The translations under genes were made by a program, and so were the position numbers. Shown here in pieces: positions 6,683-7,532 of a stretch of 7,532 bases of DNA. The notes beneath the pieces were generated by a model. It saw only the letters and a program-made list of their open reading frames with translations, was not told the origin of the DNA and searched no databases. The DNA is taken from contig JAEYLA010000280.1 of the NCBI GenBank assembly GCA_023461495.1, positions 1 through 7,532 on the forward strand, given 5' to 3'. Position 1 is the first letter of the stretch, and each line of letters starts with the position of its first letter. Source of the DNA: Bacillota bacterium. GTDB lineage: Bacteria > Bacillota > Clostridia > Christensenellales > CAG-138.

Positions 6683-6697
6683 TAGAATGGAGCAAAG

Positions 6698-7378
6698 ATG
6701 ATCAATGTCTTGTTGGTGGAAGATGATCCCGCAATCGCGGATGTGATCGGGTTTTATCTTTCCAAGAACCAGTCGTACCAGGTGGTACGGGCCGATACCC
6801 TCAAGGACGCCTTGGCGGCGCTGCCGGGCACGGATTTGATCCTTCTTGATATTATGCTTCCCGAAACCAACGGCATCGACCTGTGCGCGCACTTTCGAAA
6901 GCAGACAAACTGTCCGATTCTGTTTATCAGCTGCCTGGACGATGAAGAGACCATTGTCCGTGCGCTCCAGTTGGGCGGGGATGATTATCTTGTAAAGCCC
7001 TTTTCGTGCAGCGTACTGCTCGCCCATATTGAGGCCAACCTCCGCCGCTTTCACATCAGTCGCACACAGTTGCCCCACCAGCTCCGCTGCGGCGATATTG
7101 AGCTTGACACAAGCGCACATACCGCAAAAAAATGCGGTATGGCACTTGAGCTTTCCCCTACCGAGCATCAGATATTGCACCATATGATGGAAAATAGGGG
7201 CGCAATCATTGAACCGGAAGCACTTTACCAGTCCATTTGGCATAAGCCCAGTTTGGGGGATCTGCGCACCATTTCCGTACATATCAGCAATCTTCGGCAT
7301 AAGCTTGGAGATGACCCGGCAGACCCCAAATACATCAAAACCGTACGCGGCCTCGGATACCGGATGGATGAACCCTGA
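6698..7378 (+). CDS. OmpR-family response regulator, DNA-binding
   Basis: 226 residues, the usual length for this family. The receiver domain (about 1-115) has the acidic pocket Glu8/Asp9, phosphoacceptor Asp51 (LLDIMLP), Ser78 (FISCLDD) and Lys100 in KPF. The C-terminal winged-helix domain (about 126-224) has LSPTEHQIL, the recognition-helix region TISVHISNLRHKLGD, and the closing wing TVRGLGYRM. The ATG at 6698 has GGAG at 6689-6692, 5 nt upstream. All phosphotransfer residues are present, so it should be regulated by phosphorylation. Its likely kinase is the divergent gene at 4834-6639; pairs in this family are more often in one operon, so the divergent layout lets the two be set at different levels. 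Targets are unknown. The inverted repeat in the shared gap could be its binding site, although OmpR-type regulators more often bind direct repeats. Confidence 0.93.
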   Translation: MINVLLVEDDPAIADVIGFYLSKNQSYQVVRADTLKDALAALPGTDLILLDIMLPETNGIDLCAHFRKQTNCPILFISCLDDEETIVRALQLGGDDYLVKPFSCSVLLAHIEANLRRFHISRTQLPHQLRCGDIELDTSAHTAKKCGMALELSPTEHQILHHMMENRGAIIEPEALYQSIWHKPSLGDLRTISVHISNLRHKLGDDPADPKYIKTVRGLGYRMDEP

Positions 7379-7379
7379 C

Positions 7380-7406
7380 AAAAAAAGCCCGGGCGAGCCC
7401 GGGCTT
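7380..7406 (-). terminator. Intrinsic terminator facing left, for a gene beyond the right edge
   Basis: AAGCCCGGGC (7385-7394) pairs with GCCCGGGCTT (7397-7406). On the minus strand the stem runs into seven T (7386-7380), a textbook terminator. No minus-strand gene lies between here and the edge, so it most likely ends a transcript from a convergent neighbour outside the window. On the plus strand no T run follows. Confidence 0.75.
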
Positions 7407-7410
7407 CAGG

Positions 7411-7443
7411 CCATCGACAAAGTCCTGCGGACTTTATCGATGG
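7411..7443. repeat. 15-bp inverted repeat
   Basis: CCATCGACAAAGTCC (7411-7425) and GGACTTTATCGATGG (7429-7443) pair around a 3-nt loop with one mismatch (C7418/A7436). In minus-strand RNA that pair becomes a G-U wobble, so the fold is complete only in that strand. It may be part of the 3' end of the neighbouring minus-strand transcript or an intergenic repeat. Confidence 0.6.
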
Positions 7444-7457
7444 GTCTTCTGCGGGTT

Positions 7458-7485
7458 AAAATGCCGCTAATGGCGGCATTTTTTT
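7458..7485 (+). terminator. Intrinsic terminator for the response regulator gene
   Basis: AAAATGCCGC (7458-7467) pairs with GCGGCATTTT (7473-7482) around a TAATG loop. A run of seven T (7479-7485) completes it on the plus strand. It lies about 80 bp past the regulator stop codon. Confidence 0.8.
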
Positions 7486-7487
7486 CC

Positions 7488-7516
7488 CCGATTTGACGCA
7501 CATGTCGTCAAATCGG
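7488..7516. repeat. Perfect 11-bp inverted repeat
   Basis: CCGATTTGACG (7488-7498) and CGTCAAATCGG (7506-7516) are perfect arms around a 7-nt loop. Neither strand has a T run after it, so it is not an ordinary terminator. It could be an operator or a mobile repeat; the following 16 bp to the edge give no further clue. Confidence 0.6.
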
Positions 7517-7532
7517 ATTGAAAGTGGGGGAT

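Noticed and set aside
6640..6705. Longer start for the sensor kinase at 6705 (22 extra residues)
   Set aside because: It would overlap the start of the divergent regulator gene, has no good ribosome site, and would place the strong GGAGGTGAT site inside the coding region.
6641..7381. Long minus-strand open frame opposite the response regulator
   Set aside because: It is antisense to a gene with complete receiver and winged-helix motifs, and its translation shows no recognisable domain.

Overview
The window looks like chromosome from a mid-GC member of the Bacillota (Clostridia, possibly Oscillospirales). The evidence is a secG-rnr gene pair, strong GGAGG-type Shine-Dalgarno sites, short hairpin-plus-T terminators, and a lipoprotein flavin reductase of a type common in anaerobic gut Clostridia. 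The lineage is an inference; no rRNA or other marker is present.

Layout, left to right. (1) 1-1994, minus strand: rnr (RNase R), cut by the left edge inside its C-terminal S1 domain. (2) 2192-2437, minus strand: secG, with a clear promoter upstream and an intrinsic terminator downstream, between secG and rnr. (3) 2452-2721: divergent intergenic region with the secG promoter on one strand and an extended -10 promoter on the other. (4) 2722-4530, plus strand: a predicted lipoprotein with an FMN-binding domain carrying the covalent flavinylation motif, followed by a fumarate-reductase-like FAD domain. (5) 4531-4833: convergent intergenic region with hairpins and a short direct repeat, and no convincing gene. 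(6) 4834-6639, minus strand: a 7TM-DISM-type sensor histidine kinase. (7) 6698-7378, plus strand: an OmpR-family response regulator, divergent from the kinase across a 58-bp gap that contains a perfect 7-bp inverted repeat. (8) 7379-7532: four hairpins in a row, including a plus-strand terminator for the regulator and a terminator facing a gene beyond the right edge.

How the parts may work together. secG and rnr are housekeeping genes (protein export; RNA turnover). The flavoprotein is probably an extracytoplasmic reductase that passes electrons from a covalently bound FMN to FAD and on to a small unsaturated organic acceptor, as in anaerobic respiration on alternative acceptors. Its FAD domain has lost the His/Arg residues that bind and protonate fumarate, so the substrate is probably not fumarate. 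The neighbouring two-component system has an extracellular sensor domain of a carbohydrate/small-ligand type. It could respond to the reductase's substrate, but only gene proximity supports that.

The most interesting points are the remodelled reductase active site, the inverted repeat lying between the predicted transcription start and the Shine-Dalgarno site of the kinase, and the dense hairpin cluster at the right end.
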